Positions 35,305 through 44,043 of a stretch of 64,000 bases of DNA are shown here, piece after piece (positions within the stretch are counted from its first letter, which is position 1; each line of letters opens with the position of its first letter). The position numbers and the translations under genes were made by a program. The notes under the pieces were generated by a model. That model did no database searches. It saw only the letters and a program-made list of their open reading frames with translations, and had not been told where the DNA came from. The stretch comes from JAPLJC01 sp963697965 (lineage in GTDB: Bacteria > Desulfobacterota > Desulfobaccia > Desulfobaccales > 0-14-0-80-60-11): contig OY969108.1 of the NCBI GenBank assembly GCA_963697965.1, positions 2,418,001 to 2,482,000 of the forward strand, read 5' to 3'.

Positions 35305-35584
35305 AATAGCTCTTCGCTATAAAATCTACCAAATTCGTCGCCTGACAACAACAGAATACCCAATATAATTCCAAAAATCCTGATCTTCTGATGGGTTGAG
35401 AAGGCCACCAGCGTCAAAAGTGGATTAAGGTCTTGGATCAAAATCTTTGCCAGGGGTCACTCCCGGTAATTTATTTCTTTGGAGGAGTCTATTGAATCCA
35501 CCCCCTTACCCCCTGCGCCAGCATATCATAAGACAGAGATAGCTATCGCCTTAACATAAGCCTGTGTCGTTCACCTATCTATAC

Positions 35585-35906
35585 CCTGGATTATGCCGCA
35601 GTAAAAGATGGAAATTAACTTAACTATTTGATATAAGGAGGATAAATAAGCAATTCGGGGGACTCCAAAGTGCTCGCTAGTGGTGAAACCCAGAAAGAGG
35701 TGATTCGACCGGATTTTAACCGGGCCATCATGATAGATTTCCTGGGGGCTACGATATCCTCCGATACCGGCTTTATCTTATTGCGAGAGATAGATGAGCG
35801 TTTCAGGATCATTGACCCCATGAAAGGTTGTTTAGAAGACTTGAGGTCACCTGCTCATACAAAACCTGCCTTGGTCCTTCTTGACGAATTGAGAGCTATA
35901 TGGTAA
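35585..35906 (+). mobile_element. IS1380-family remnant (left end plus transposase N-terminus), copy 1
   Basis: The left end reads CCTGGATTATGCCGCA; GATATAAGGAGG and a GTG start at 35670 follow. The frame IRPDFNRAIMIDFLGATISS, then DTGFILLREIDERF, is the N-terminus of DDE group-1 (IS1380) transposases. It stops being recognisable after LEDLRSPAHTK and ends at 35906. The catalytic DDE core and the right end are missing, so it is inactive. Copies with the same left end lie at 59603-59882 (minus) and 62776-62930. Confidence 0.8.
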
Positions 35907-35944
35907 ATGGGGGAAAATTAATTGAAATAGGAGGAAATGAGATT

Positions 35945-36256
35945 ATGAAACGGTACTTTTTTCTGGTTGTATTGGTTTTATTGGCTTATGTTGCTCCCAT
36001 TGCTGTGACCCAAGCTGCTGGCCCCGGTCCCGTTGATCAAGCTAAACTTCAGCAAATAAAGCCCGGGGTCACCACGGAGCCGCAGGTCCGTTCCCTTCTA
36101 GGGGAGCCGACGAGCGCTAAAGATGAGCAAAGATTTATTGGCGCTCATGCTATGAATCGGCTCGTCAGCTACAAGGTCCTGAAATATGGACCAGAGGGAA
36201 GTGAAATATTCATTTATATCAACGAGCAGGGAAAAGTATTCAAGATCGCGAAGTAA
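35945..36256 (+). CDS. BamE/SmpA-like exported protein
   Basis: A 103-residue protein with a signal peptide (hydrophobic residues about 4-22, AxA near TQAAG) and a small domain IKPGVTTEPQVRSLLGEPT, the SmpA/OmlA (BamE-fold) signature, ending in IFIYINEQGKVFKIAK. There is no lipobox Cys, unlike BamE itself. The ATG at 35945 follows AGGAGG by ten bases. It is a lone gene in the AT-rich region, just after an IS1380 remnant. A frameshifted relative lies at 41657. Confidence 0.7.
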   Translation: MKRYFFLVVLVLLAYVAPIAVTQAAGPGPVDQAKLQQIKPGVTTEPQVRSLLGEPTSAKDEQRFIGAHAMNRLVSYKVLKYGPEGSEIFIYINEQGKVFKIAK

Positions 36257-37407
36257 ACCATACGTAAAATAAATTTTGCAAGAAATGATAGAGCTGAGAA
36301 GGGGGGGTGCTCATATCAGTTCTACCGCCGCTATTTCAAATTAATGGTATAAAACCCATTTCCTCACCCCGGATCGTGTCTCCTGGGGCATCTGGTGAGG
36401 TCACAATTGCCTCCCTAAGCCACAGGAAAACATATTCTCGGCTATACCTCCGGCATTAAAACCTTCCCCTGCTCTTCACCGAAAACGAAGGTTAAAGTTT
36501 CCTGGAAAATTCGAGGAAAACGGTCGAGTTACCTAAAATAGTCACCTAATTAATAAGTTAGCTAAGACGTTTTCATAGAATCTGAAGGAGCGCAAGCAGC
36601 TCCAAGAATGCCGAAGACCAAAATTAATGCGGCGAAAGGCTATCCAATCGGTCTCTCCGAACCGTGTCAAGATAATACGGGCTTCGGCCTCGAATTCCCG
36701 GCGCCCGGTGCAGTAAATTTGATATTAAAGGGACTTTATAGGGCGGCCTGGGGCCGCCGGAATTCCACGACCCTGGATTTGACGAACTGTTTGGCCCGGC
36801 GAGCCTGGGAGAGGGCGACGTTTTTTCTTGGCCTTTGGGTCAGATTTCGTTTATATTTTGGTAAATTAGCCAACGAGCGCCGGAGTCACCCCTGTCCTTG
36901 TCCCATGCAGCAGGCGCCAAGAGGGCCCCCCCGGGGGCCCCGTCAGCCTGAAGGATTTTGGGCCCCGAAAGGCAAACCCCGGGATGAGACTCCTACCCTC
37001 CTGTCTAATAAGCTCTTTCCGGGAATTATTCTAAAAATGCTCTCTGACTTAATCGAGTGAAATAGCAGCACCCCCCCGGTAGTGGGCTGCCCTAAAATTT
37101 TAGAATGAAAATTTTCCCCAGTCAGTTGGGTTTCTATCCCTCTAGGAACACCCAGGGTGGCAGAGAAGGGGCGAGGTGAGTCAGAGTCAATAGCTGCTAA
37201 GCATATCAGCACTCAACAAGCCGGGTGGGCAACTGCGGAGATCTAGCAGAGATCAACACAAGAGCTCGCATAAAATGCCTAGCCTGCCAGAATTGGTATG
37301 ATGTGGGATAATCTCGGGTGAGAACTTAACCTGTGGGGGGACAATGTCGGACATGATAGCAATCGGGAAATCCAAGCCAGGAAGGTCACCATCAGACTGG
37401 TGGCAGG
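36257..37407. other. 1.15-kb non-coding, decayed region with repeat R2
   Basis: Apart from the repeat copy R2 (36679-36945), I see only short frames of low coding character, including a 150-codon frame that simply crosses the repeat. The area looks like mutational debris. Confidence 0.5.
36679..36945 (+). repeat. HU-promoter repeat, copy R2
   Basis: This matches R4 from the GGCCTCGAATTCCCGG segment through TTTATAGGGCGGCCTGGGG, the promoter-like TATATT (36852-36857) and AACGAGCGCCGGAGTCACC. Its -35 box carries a T-to-G change. Downstream it matches R1 and R3 up to GGGCCCCCCC. Confidence 0.8.
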
Positions 37408-38583
37408 TCAAAATACCCAGAACCGACGCTTGGAACCTGTTTTATTAGCATCCCCTTCCGCTTCTCCTGAAACGAATTTGACCTGTTGTTGGACCTGCTC
37501 AGCCAGATGTTTGATCTTTTTCCATAGTTCAGTGCGGGGAGCGAAAATTCCCAAAGGCTTCCCCTCAGTAACGGCCTCCATCAAGGACAAGTAGCAGCTT
37601 GGTAATGTTTCGAATGGTGGAGTATGGGTTATATCTTTGAGAATATCCAATTGAACGCTGTTACCGCGGTTAAGTCGGTTAACTACTATTTTTATCTTAC
37701 TGTAAGGTAGCTCCCATTCTCCCCCTAATGTCCATAGCATCTCCAAGTTATGAAGATCGATAATACTTAGACCAGTAAGCAATAAAACCATATCAGCTTC
37801 ATTGAGTACCTGGAAAAATATATTGTCTATCCAATTGCTTAGATCTATTATAATAGATTTATAAATCTGCCTTAGTTCGCCCAATAATTTCCCAACTAAT
37901 TCTACGGTAAGCTCATTTTGATCACGCAATTCCTTAACCCCATAAAGAATATCTATCTTGGGAGTGTAATGGTGCATTATTTTATTGATAAAATTGCTAT
38001 CGGGAATTCCTTCGCTATGGATAAGATCAGACAAGGAATAAGGGGGGTTTTGATTTAGATACTTGGCAATATCGGGGAATGGACGTCCTAAATCCACTAA
38101 TACCACTTGCTCATCAGTCAATTCAACCAATGCCAGCGCCAGGTTAATAGCAACGGTGGTAATCCCGACGCCACCCTTGTTTCCTGTAACCACGATGACA
38201 TGACCAAACTTTTTGGTTGGGAACGCCCGTTCGATGGCATCTGCCAGATCGGTTCTACAGAGGGGTAAGGTCAGGAAATCGCGCACCCCGGCTTGCAAGG
38301 CCCGAATCAAGAAGTCCGATTTCCATTTATCGGAGCAGGCTATGAAGCTGGTTTGAGGCAGTTTCTGGACCAATTCCTCCAGGTATTCCGGGAGGTCGGT
38401 CTCAGCGGGCAGTTCGACCAGAACCAGGTCGGCGGGGTCTTTCTGCAAATCCAAGAGGTCAGCCGGATTACAGGTTTGACCTATTATGTTAAGGCGCGGC
38501 AGGGATGCGAGTGCCTCCTGGATTTCTGGGCGGACCGCGCCGCTCGCAAATAGAACCGCAGCAGTAAGCTTTTCAGAAGCCAT
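37408..38583 (-). CDS. CpaE/TadZ-like atypical ParA ATPase
   Basis: A 391-residue protein: an N-terminal receiver-like domain (1-120, no clear phospho-Asp pattern) and a MinD/ParA ATPase domain. The P-loop reads GNKGGVGITT (134-143), keeping the deviant Lys 136 of ParA but with Ile where the P-loop Lys is normally found; DLGRPFPDI replaces the usual DLD switch motif. This atypical state is known for TadZ/CpaE, which positions Flp-type pili at the pole. Two TadE/TadG-like pairs lie 19 kb away in this window. The ATG has GAGGT upstream. Confidence 0.8.
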   Translation of the reverse strand: MASEKLTAAVLFASGAVRPEIQEALASLPRLNIIGQTCNPADLLDLQKDPADLVLVELPAETDLPEYLEELVQKLPQTSFIACSDKWKSDFLIRALQAGVRDFLTLPLCRTDLADAIERAFPTKKFGHVIVVTGNKGGVGITTVAINLALALVELTDEQVVLVDLGRPFPDIAKYLNQNPPYSLSDLIHSEGIPDSNFINKIMHHYTPKIDILYGVKELRDQNELTVELVGKLLGELRQIYKSIIIDLSNWIDNIFFQVLNEADMVLLLTGLSIIDLHNLEMLWTLGGEWELPYSKIKIVVNRLNRGNSVQLDILKDITHTPPFETLPSCYLSLMEAVTEGKPLGIFAPRTELWKKIKHLAEQVQQQVKFVSGEAEGDANKTGSKRRFWVF

Positions 38584-39408
38584 CAGAAGTACCTCGAATT
38601 TTGCCGAATAATCCAGAATTATGGTTTGGCTATTTCTCTTTTAATCTGGGATTATGCCGCATCTATAGCTGTTTCTGTCACAACGAGGTTTTCGGGACCT
38701 CTTGCCCCGAGGGAAGGCTTCAAAACGATCCTCATCTCGAAGGCACATTGTCTCATAGGAAACATGTTAGCACAATTTGGGGCGTAAAGTCAATTTTCCC
38801 CTGATTTCGGGCATATAAATCCCTCGGCGACCAGATACTATCCGAGATTATTCGGCCGCCTTGGCCACCACAGTCAAAAAACGGTTTCGGGGACTTACTC
38901 ACCGAGTTTAACCCTGAAAAGCTTTCTCCTTATGTAGCTGAATTGTCTCGTGGAAGGCATGGATAGCACAAATTTCGCTGGAAGAGTAATTTTTCCAAAA
39001 ATCTGAGCATACCGCACCCTCCGAGCCCAGATACCTCATTGCTGCGAAGATTAAGGACCCCAGGCCAGCGCCGCCAGGTTTTGGTGCACGGAGGAAAGGC
39101 GAAGGTGCGGTCTTCTTTGCTCATGGGACTGAATATAACTTGCCAAAACAGAATCTTCTCAAAAAATCCAAATAGTTGCGGATATGATCCGCATATATTG
39201 CGCGGGCATCTGTGGAGAGGATGGTTTCAGATATCGGTGACAAGGAAACGCCAGGTTAATGGCGGGAATGGCGGGAATGGCAGGAATCCTTCAGGCCAAG
39301 AAGGCTGGATATCCTCATAGATATGTAAGGTTTTTGGCTCGGTGATAAGTTTCGGACCTTAGCAGCTATCTTGAATTTCAATGGACTTCGATTTTCTGGC
39401 CTATTCAG
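38584..39408. other. 825-bp non-coding region with decayed repeats
   Basis: No convincing gene. It contains a solo IS1380-end-like TGGGATTATGCCGCAT (38646-38661), two related diverged segments near 38770-38850 and 38960-39030 (a third lies near 43495-43555), and a short GGCGGGAAT tandem near 39260. Confidence 0.4.
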
Positions 39409-40335
39409 TCAACTCACCGAAGCCTCGGGGACAATAAAAGAGATTCTAGTGCCGCCCCCTCGCTTGCTGCTGATGTCCATCTCCCCCCCAAGTATCCGCA
39501 CCCGTTCCGCCATGGCCACCAGCCCCATGCCCCGTGTGGCCGCGTCCTGGAGTTGTATATCTTCCGGTTGAAACCCCACACCATCATCCTCAATTGCAAA
39601 GTACACTCCGCCGTCTCGCTTTTTCATGGATAGAGACACCCGGATAGCCTGCGCGTACTTACCGATGTTGGTGAGGGATTCCTGAAAGATACGGTAGATA
39701 TGGCTCTGGGCCTCCGGAGAAAAGCTCCCCGAGATGGCGTCCATATCCAACGATAGGTCCAGATTTTGGTCCCTGTTGAATTCTTCGCACAAGTTGCGCA
39801 AGGCCACGGGCAGCCCAAAGTCGTCCAGCATCGAGGGGCTCAGGTTGCGGGCGAGACGTCGGACGTCTTCGATGATCCGGTCTATTTGGCGCAGGCACTG
39901 CTCGCTCTCCTGCCGGAGGATCTGCTGATCCGCTCGCAGACTCTTTTCTATGGCCCGCATCTTCAGTTTCAAGACCAGCAGTGTTTGTCCCAGACTGTCA
40001 TGCAGTTCCCGGGAAACGCGTTTACGCTCCTCGTCTTGTACCGTTAGAAGCTGGCTGGCCAGCGTGCGAAGTTTCTCCTCCGATTCTCGCAGGGATTCCT
40101 CGGCCTGCTGGCGCTCCTCTATTTCCAAAAAGAGCTGCTCCACGGTCCGCTGCAGATCCGCGGTACGTTCCTGGACCTGCTCTTCCAGGCGGGCATGCAT
40201 CATATTCTCCGCTCGCTTCCGTTCGGCGATGCTGATCTCCAGCTTTTTATGCTCCTGCTCGAAAATAATGAGTCGCTGGCGCAGTTCGCGCAACTCGGTG
40301 ATGAGCTGTCCTTTGGTTTTGCGTTCAGCCAACAT
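39409..40335 (-). CDS. soluble NarL-partner-type histidine kinase
   Basis: A 308-residue kinase without membrane helices. Residues about 1-110 are a long coiled coil. The HisKA_3 dimerisation helix DEERKRVSRELHDSLGQTL carries the phospho-His; the ATPase domain shows IFQESLTNIGKYAQA (N box), IEDDGVGF (G1) and ATRGMGLVAMAERV (G2). HisKA_3 kinases usually act on LuxR/NarL-type regulators, none of which is adjacent. The ATG at 40335 has GGAAAGG seven bases upstream. It probably receives its signal through the coiled coil from another protein. Confidence 0.85.
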   Translation of the reverse strand: MLAERKTKGQLITELRELRQRLIIFEQEHKKLEISIAERKRAENMMHARLEEQVQERTADLQRTVEQLFLEIEERQQAEESLRESEEKLRTLASQLLTVQDEERKRVSRELHDSLGQTLLVLKLKMRAIEKSLRADQQILRQESEQCLRQIDRIIEDVRRLARNLSPSMLDDFGLPVALRNLCEEFNRDQNLDLSLDMDAISGSFSPEAQSHIYRIFQESLTNIGKYAQAIRVSLSMKKRDGGVYFAIEDDGVGFQPEDIQLQDAATRGMGLVAMAERVRILGGEMDISSKRGGGTRISFIVPEASVS

Positions 40336-40421
40336 GATGATGCCTTTCCGAGCAAGAAGGGAATTGTGAATATGAATTAATTCTAACAAAATTTTGGCTA
40401 AAATAAATTGAAAATTTGAGG

Positions 40422-40785
40422 ATGCAAGGAGAAGAGGAGATCTGGGGGTGGGCTTGGCGATATGAATGGGGGAAAAAGGTTCTGGAGTTTCCGGTGATAA
40501 CCGGCGACGATGAAACTACCACCGAACCGGGCATTTATCTGGTGCGAGTGAAAGAGGAAGACTATTATTCGCGGCAATACCAGACCCCCATGCCCTACTC
40601 CATATTTCAATTATCAAGAGAGAAAAGCGATTCACGAAGGAGTAGTACCGCCGCCGCAGCAGAAAAGAGGATTAGCCACCCATGGCTGCGTGCACATACA
40701 GCAGCCCTACGTCAAGTGGTTATATGATTGGACGGAGGCAGGCAGAACCCTGGTGGTTATCATGGGCTGGAGAACGCAGGATTAA
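40422..40785 (+). pseudogene. L,D-transpeptidase (YkuD) gene with a frameshift
   Basis: The first frame reads WGKKVLEFPVITGDDETTTE, then PGIYLVRV and MPYSIF. Near 40605 the sense continues one base out of phase: FNYQERKAIHEGVV, then LATHGCVHIQQPYVKW, ending VVIMGWRTQD at 40785. THGCVHI is the catalytic Cys motif of YkuD. Removing one T from the ATATTTC run restores a single frame of about 120 codons. There is no signal peptide, so the 5' end may also be lost. It could be a decayed peptidoglycan cross-linking enzyme or a base-call error. Confidence 0.7.
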
Positions 40786-41011
40786 AGATAGTTATCAGTT
40801 TTCAGTTTTTCGGTTTTCAGTTTCCGCCTAAAGGGCCCGCCGGCAAAACCCCCTAATGGCAAAAACCCTGCTGTTAGGATCGGTATTCAAGAATAATGGC
40901 TATCTTGCCAGACAAGACACTTTTCAGGAATATCAATTAATTATAGATATACTCTGAAATATCAAAGGGTATATCCTCTTGGCGAGGATATACCCCGATA
41001 TCCTGGGTCTA

Positions 41012-41215
41012 TTATTTTTCTGGTGCTGGTGCTGGTGCTGGTGCTGGTGCTGGCGCAGGCGCTCCAGGCGCTCCAGGCGCTCCAGGTGCTCCAGGTGCTC
41101 CAGGTTCTCCCTTCTCCGCTGCGGGTTTCGCTGGCGGCTGGGATTGATTGCAGCCAATCAACGAAATTGTCGCAAGGAACGTTAAAGCTACAAATAACAC
41201 CACTAATTTCTTCAT
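41012..41215 (-). CDS. collagen-like small lipoprotein
   Basis: A 67-residue protein with a lipoprotein signal (ATISLIGC, lipobox Cys 22). The mature part carries GEP and five GAP collagen-type triplets and then about six Ala-Pro units. The start has AAAGGAGGGGAAGG just upstream. The underlying DNA is a tandem GCTCCAGGC/GCTGGTGCT array, so copy number can vary between strains. It would form an extended, surface- or periplasm-facing tail. Its role is unknown. Confidence 0.75.
   Translation of the reverse strand: MKKLVVLFVALTFLATISLIGCNQSQPPAKPAAEKGEPGAPGAPGAPGAPGAPAPAPAPAPAPAPEK
41023..41107. repeat. tandem repeat array inside the collagen-like gene
   Basis: Six-base GCTGGT units followed by nine-base GCTCCAGGC/T units, in frame with the gene, so unit gain or loss alters protein length without a frameshift. 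Confidence 0.8.
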
Positions 41216-41409
41216 AAACCTTCCCCTCCTTTATTTTTGATAAGACTAAATTGCTAACTTTTCATGTCCCACAAGAACTGCCGCAAGCCTTAACTCCAAG
41301 TGGCCTTACTCTGTCATTATCCAAGTTCGCCGCACATCCAGCTTAGGCCCTATCTGAAAAGGTTACCAGATAGTGATGGACCTCTCCATCCTTGAATGAT
41401 GCATCAAGC

Positions 41410-41562
41410 CTAAATGCGTCCAAGGAGGAAGAGGATGAGAACCACTACCAGGATCGTCCCCAGAATACCGCTCGGACCATAGCCCCAGCCTTGGCTATAT
41501 GGCCAACTGGGGATGGCCCCTATGAGCAAAATAATGAGAATAACGAGCAAAATTGTTCTCAT
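41410..41562 (-). CDS. DUF3309-type small membrane protein
   Basis: A 50-residue protein: a hydrophobic helix, the central motif GAIPSWPYSQGWGYGPSG, and a second helix ending FLLGRI. This is the DUF3309 plan. The ATG at 41562 follows GAAGGAG by six bases; two earlier in-frame ATG have no site. It belongs to a run of tiny membrane and envelope proteins on this strand. Confidence 0.8.
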   Translation of the reverse strand: MRTILLVILIILLIGAIPSWPYSQGWGYGPSGILGTILVVVLILFLLGRI

Positions 41563-41656
41563 TTTCATCTCCTTCTGCCGAAAGCCCGGCATGCAGCTTA
41601 ACCAAGGTTATTTATTTTTGACCTTCATCTGACCGCCGCCACTTTCCCGTTCCCGG

Positions 41657-41935
41657 CTATTGCCCGGACTTCGGGGCCTCTTTCCCGGGTTTGAGGAACT
41701 CTTTGGCGATAACTCTGCCGTTCATAAACTGGATGTTGATGGTGATGCCTTCCCCCTTCCACATGCCGGTGGCGCCGGAAATCACCGCCACATCGATACT
41801 GGATGAATCGGCGGGTTCTCCCAGAATGGCCTTGACTACCCGCCAGGGTCATGCCGGCTTTGATTTTCTCGAAGTTGTCCTCAGTTCATCTTGGAGCCCG
41901 AGCAGGCCATGAGACATAAGAAGAAAATCACTGCC
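41657..41935 (-). pseudogene. BamE-fold lipoprotein gene broken by frameshifts
   Basis: Three phases are needed to read it: a lipoprotein signal end VVAVIFFLCLMACSGSK, then NFEKIKAGMTLA, then VVKAILGEPADSSSID, GMWKGEGITINIQFMNGRVI and the stop at 41657. The sense sequence matches BamE/SmpA-like (DUF3862-type) lipoproteins. Two frameshifts make it a likely pseudogene. Upstream it runs into a stray mtaB-like fragment. Confidence 0.6.
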
Positions 41936-41945
41936 ACCACGCTTT

Positions 41946-42029
41946 GCGGACCTGCACCTGATGAACACCTTCACGGTCACCAGCCGCGCCAACCACCAGC
42001 CTCGCCATGCCATCCGCCGCCTATTCCGG
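41946..42029 (+). repeat. 84-bp fragment similar to the MtaB gene
   Basis: This stretch aligns without gaps with 55681-55764 inside the methylthiotransferase gene (GCGGACCTGCACCTG, AACACCT, CACGGTCACC and CATCCGCCG are shared; about 11 mismatches). The essential Cys of NTCTVT would be Phe here. It is a gene fragment, not a gene, and overlaps the 3' end of the lipoprotein gene on the other strand. Confidence 0.75.
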
Positions 42030-42213
42030 CGGGATAATATGGATAACCATATTCTGGCGATCCAAATGGCGTGTCGTAATATGGGGTAGTGTAACGATAC
42101 CCATATTTATCGCTACTATAGGCAGATCCATAACCGTCATTTCCATATGGACCCGCACATGCACAAAATAGAACTACCATTAGACATATAATGTACCTAT
42201 AATATTTTAACAT
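41977..42213 (-). CDS. Tyr/Gly-rich small lipoprotein
   Basis: A 78-residue protein with a lipoprotein signal (MVVLFCAC, lipobox Cys 20) and a low-complexity mature part rich in Tyr, Gly and Pro (GYGSAYSSDKYGYRY). AAGGATG precedes the ATG. The last 18 or so codons are read antisense through an mtaB-like fragment, so the C-terminus looks acquired by chance. The function is unknown. Confidence 0.6.
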   Translation of the reverse strand: MLKYYRYIICLMVVLFCACAGPYGNDGYGSAYSSDKYGYRYTTPYYDTPFGSPEYGYPYYPAGIGGGWHGEAGGWRGW

Positions 42214-42308
42214 TGCGGCATCCTTTCTGAGCAGAGAAGTTTAACTTTTACCTTTGCCTGACCTTGCGCCCATAGGCGAATTTGAGTCTCCTCTGGGCGC
42301 CGGCGGCC

Positions 42309-42773
42309 TTATTTTTGCTTCATCTTCATATATTCTTCCATCATCTCTTCCTGCCATTTGTGCAAGGTCAGCAAATACTGCCCCTGCTGCACGGGCGTCA
42401 TTATGGCCAGTTCCTCATCCAGCTGGAACTTGAAGGATTGGGCCAGCTTGTCCTGGTCGGAGCGTATCGAGGTCACCAAGCCTTGGATCTTGGCCGCATC
42501 GGGGGCGGCGGCCATAGCAGTCTGCAGCTCGGTTTGGGATTTCTTCAGCCTCTCGATGAGTTCCTGGCGATCCTTGGCATGCTTTGCTTCCACGGCGTTA
42601 AATTCCTTGGCCTTTTCCGGGCTGAGCTTCAATTCTTGCACCAGAGTGGCCCGGCGCATTTTATGCATTTCTGTCCAGGAACCTTCTTGGGCCTGCCCCA
42701 GGGCGGGGATCAGCAGCATCGTACTTAGGATGGCGCAGAGTGCCCCTAACTTGAAACTGAATTTACCTTTCAT
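42309..42773 (-). CDS. Spy/CpxP-like periplasmic protein, second copy
   Basis: A 154-residue exported helical protein (signal peptide ending GQAQ) paralogous to the one at 819-1277: both have LxLSPxKAKE/KLAPAKEA near residue 50, an AAAPDxAKIQ segment and MTPxQQGQ near the C-terminus. The ATG follows GGGAGG. Spy-like proteins chaperone unfolded or adhesive proteins in the periplasm. It lies in the run of small envelope-protein genes. Confidence 0.75.
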   Translation of the reverse strand: MKGKFSFKLGALCAILSTMLLIPALGQAQEGSWTEMHKMRRATLVQELKLSPEKAKEFNAVEAKHAKDRQELIERLKKSQTELQTAMAAAPDAAKIQGLVTSIRSDQDKLAQSFKFQLDEELAIMTPVQQGQYLLTLHKWQEEMMEEYMKMKQK

Positions 42774-42887
42774 GTTATCCTCCCTTTGGTTAGAGTTTTA
42801 TCGACCAATTATAAATCCGGCTCATGTGCCCCAATTTTGCGTGCCTTGAGAACGCCATGAAAGGCTATTTTTTATGCGGCGAAAGGA

Positions 42888-43052
42888 TTATCGGCGCCAC
42901 CACCCCGAGGAGGGCCGCGCCCCCATCAGACCCAGTATGCCTATGACAATCAGGTAAACCGCCACAATAATGCTCAACAGGCCGGGTTGAATCAAGATCA
43001 ATATCCCGGCGATTAACGCAACGACTGGCGCGAGATATGGTTGATATGGCAT
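42888..43052 (-). CDS. DUF3096-type small membrane protein
   Basis: A 54-residue protein, MPYQPYLAPVVALIAGILIL at its start, then PGLLSIIVAVYLIVIGILGL, two short helices with the Pro-Gly-Leu-Leu turn typical of DUF3096. GGGAGG lies six bases before the ATG. It is too short for most gene callers. Confidence 0.75.
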   Translation of the reverse strand: MPYQPYLAPVVALIAGILILIQPGLLSIIVAVYLIVIGILGLMGARPSSGWWRR

Positions 43053-43108
43053 GTGTTCCTCCCTAGATTAAGCAAAAAAGAACGTCCTCTGGCGCTGAAC
43101 CCAGAAAG

Positions 43109-43300
43109 TTACTTCCCCACCCGGATATTGGAGAGTTGACCCATAAGCCCAAAAACGGTCAGGAGCCACAAGACCACCGCAATGACTACGACAAGATTCA
43201 AGATCATCTTAATGGAGCCCGCCATTGGGATGTATGAGTTAACGAGCCAGAGAAGAATGCCAGCTACGATCACGACCAGCAGCACATGGATTAAAGGCAT
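43109..43300 (-). CDS. Thivi_2564-like small membrane protein
   Basis: A 63-residue protein with two helices joined by VNSYIPMAGSIKMILN, a motif shared with the Thivi_2564/DUF-type small membrane proteins often found beside DUF3096 and DUF3309 genes. AAGGAG precedes the ATG. Confidence 0.7.
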   Translation of the reverse strand: MPLIHVLLVVIVAGILLWLVNSYIPMAGSIKMILNLVVVIAVVLWLLTVFGLMGQLSNIRVGK

Positions 43301-43558
43301 GGTCTACTCCTTCTTTAAATTAATGTTTAAATTTCACAAAGGTGCGCCTCTCTTTAAATTCTTGAGAATGGACCTGCGATGAGGCGGCAGCCCATCTTCG
43401 TCTGTCCAAAACTGCTGCTTGGAATCTAATTTTTGAGCTTAACCCCGAAAGCTGACCCTATTCTCGATCACAACCTGTTTAGTAATCATGACTTTTGCAA
43501 AAATCAACTTTTCCCTGGATTTCAGGCATACCAACCGAGATTAGATAGACGCGGGCCA

Positions 43559-43738
43559 TTAGTTTTGGCAGTCAGGTCTCCACAAACAATCGAATTGCCA
43601 GCAGTCCGAAATGTCCTGATAGCAGGGAGCATTTCCCTCTTTTTCCTGGATGGCGCGGATCAGATCAGTCTTTCCCAATCTGGAGTGATTCTTCACCCCT
43701 AGGTCCCGCGCTTTGGCTCTAATATCCTTCAGAATCAT
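43559..43738 (-). CDS. SAP/Rho-N-like small protein with Cys tail
   Basis: A 59-residue protein. MILKDIRAKARDLGVKNHSR, then GKTDLIRAIQEKEG, is a SAP or Rho N-terminal helix-extended-helix fold that binds nucleic acid. The tail APCYQDISDCWQFDCLWRPDC has four Cys in a zinc- or cluster-like spacing. The ATG at 43738 has AGGAGG six bases upstream. It follows the HhH gene on the same strand. Confidence 0.65.
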   Translation of the reverse strand: MILKDIRAKARDLGVKNHSRLGKTDLIRAIQEKEGNAPCYQDISDCWQFDCLWRPDCQN

Positions 43739-43812
43739 GGTGCGCCTCCTAGTGGTTATTTGCTCTTTCAATAACTTTGATGCCTCCTTTCAGGAGCTGT
43801 CTGCCCGCTTCT

Positions 43813-44043
43813 TCAGTGCTTCCACGCCTTGGGCCGGCTTTTCTCAGCTTCAGACGTCATCCCTCTTGCTTGGGTTACGATCGACCGTACCTTATGCGGG
43901 TCCATCCCCGGTATTTTCTTTAATATGTGCTCTTCCGCAGCAGCAATCTTGGCAATCGTGTTATAGCTAGCTTCGATTAATCGCCGCGATAAGACTTCCC
44001 CTATCCCTTTAAGTTTTTGGAGTTCTTTCATATCGTTATTCAT
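43813..44043 (-). CDS. helix-hairpin-helix small protein
   Basis: A 76-residue protein with two HhH-like motifs: LQKLKGIGEVLSRRLIEA and ILKKIPGMDPHKVRSIV. Such proteins bind DNA without sequence specificity. GGGGAGGG precedes the ATG. With the SAP-like gene 75 bases downstream it may form a two-gene unit of small DNA-binding proteins. No gene is seen in 44044-44480. Confidence 0.7.
   Translation of the reverse strand: MNNDMKELQKLKGIGEVLSRRLIEASYNTIAKIAAAEEHILKKIPGMDPHKVRSIVTQARGMTSEAEKSRPKAWKH

Noticed and set aside
36608..37060. 150-codon plus-strand frame
   Set aside because: It runs through the repeat copy R2, and equivalent frames in R1 and R3 (33276-33473, 44482-44880) differ in protein sequence beyond the repeat; no ribosome binding site.
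41946..42029. separate methylthiotransferase gene
   Set aside because: Only 84 bp match, the essential Cys codon is changed and the frame is closed on both sides.
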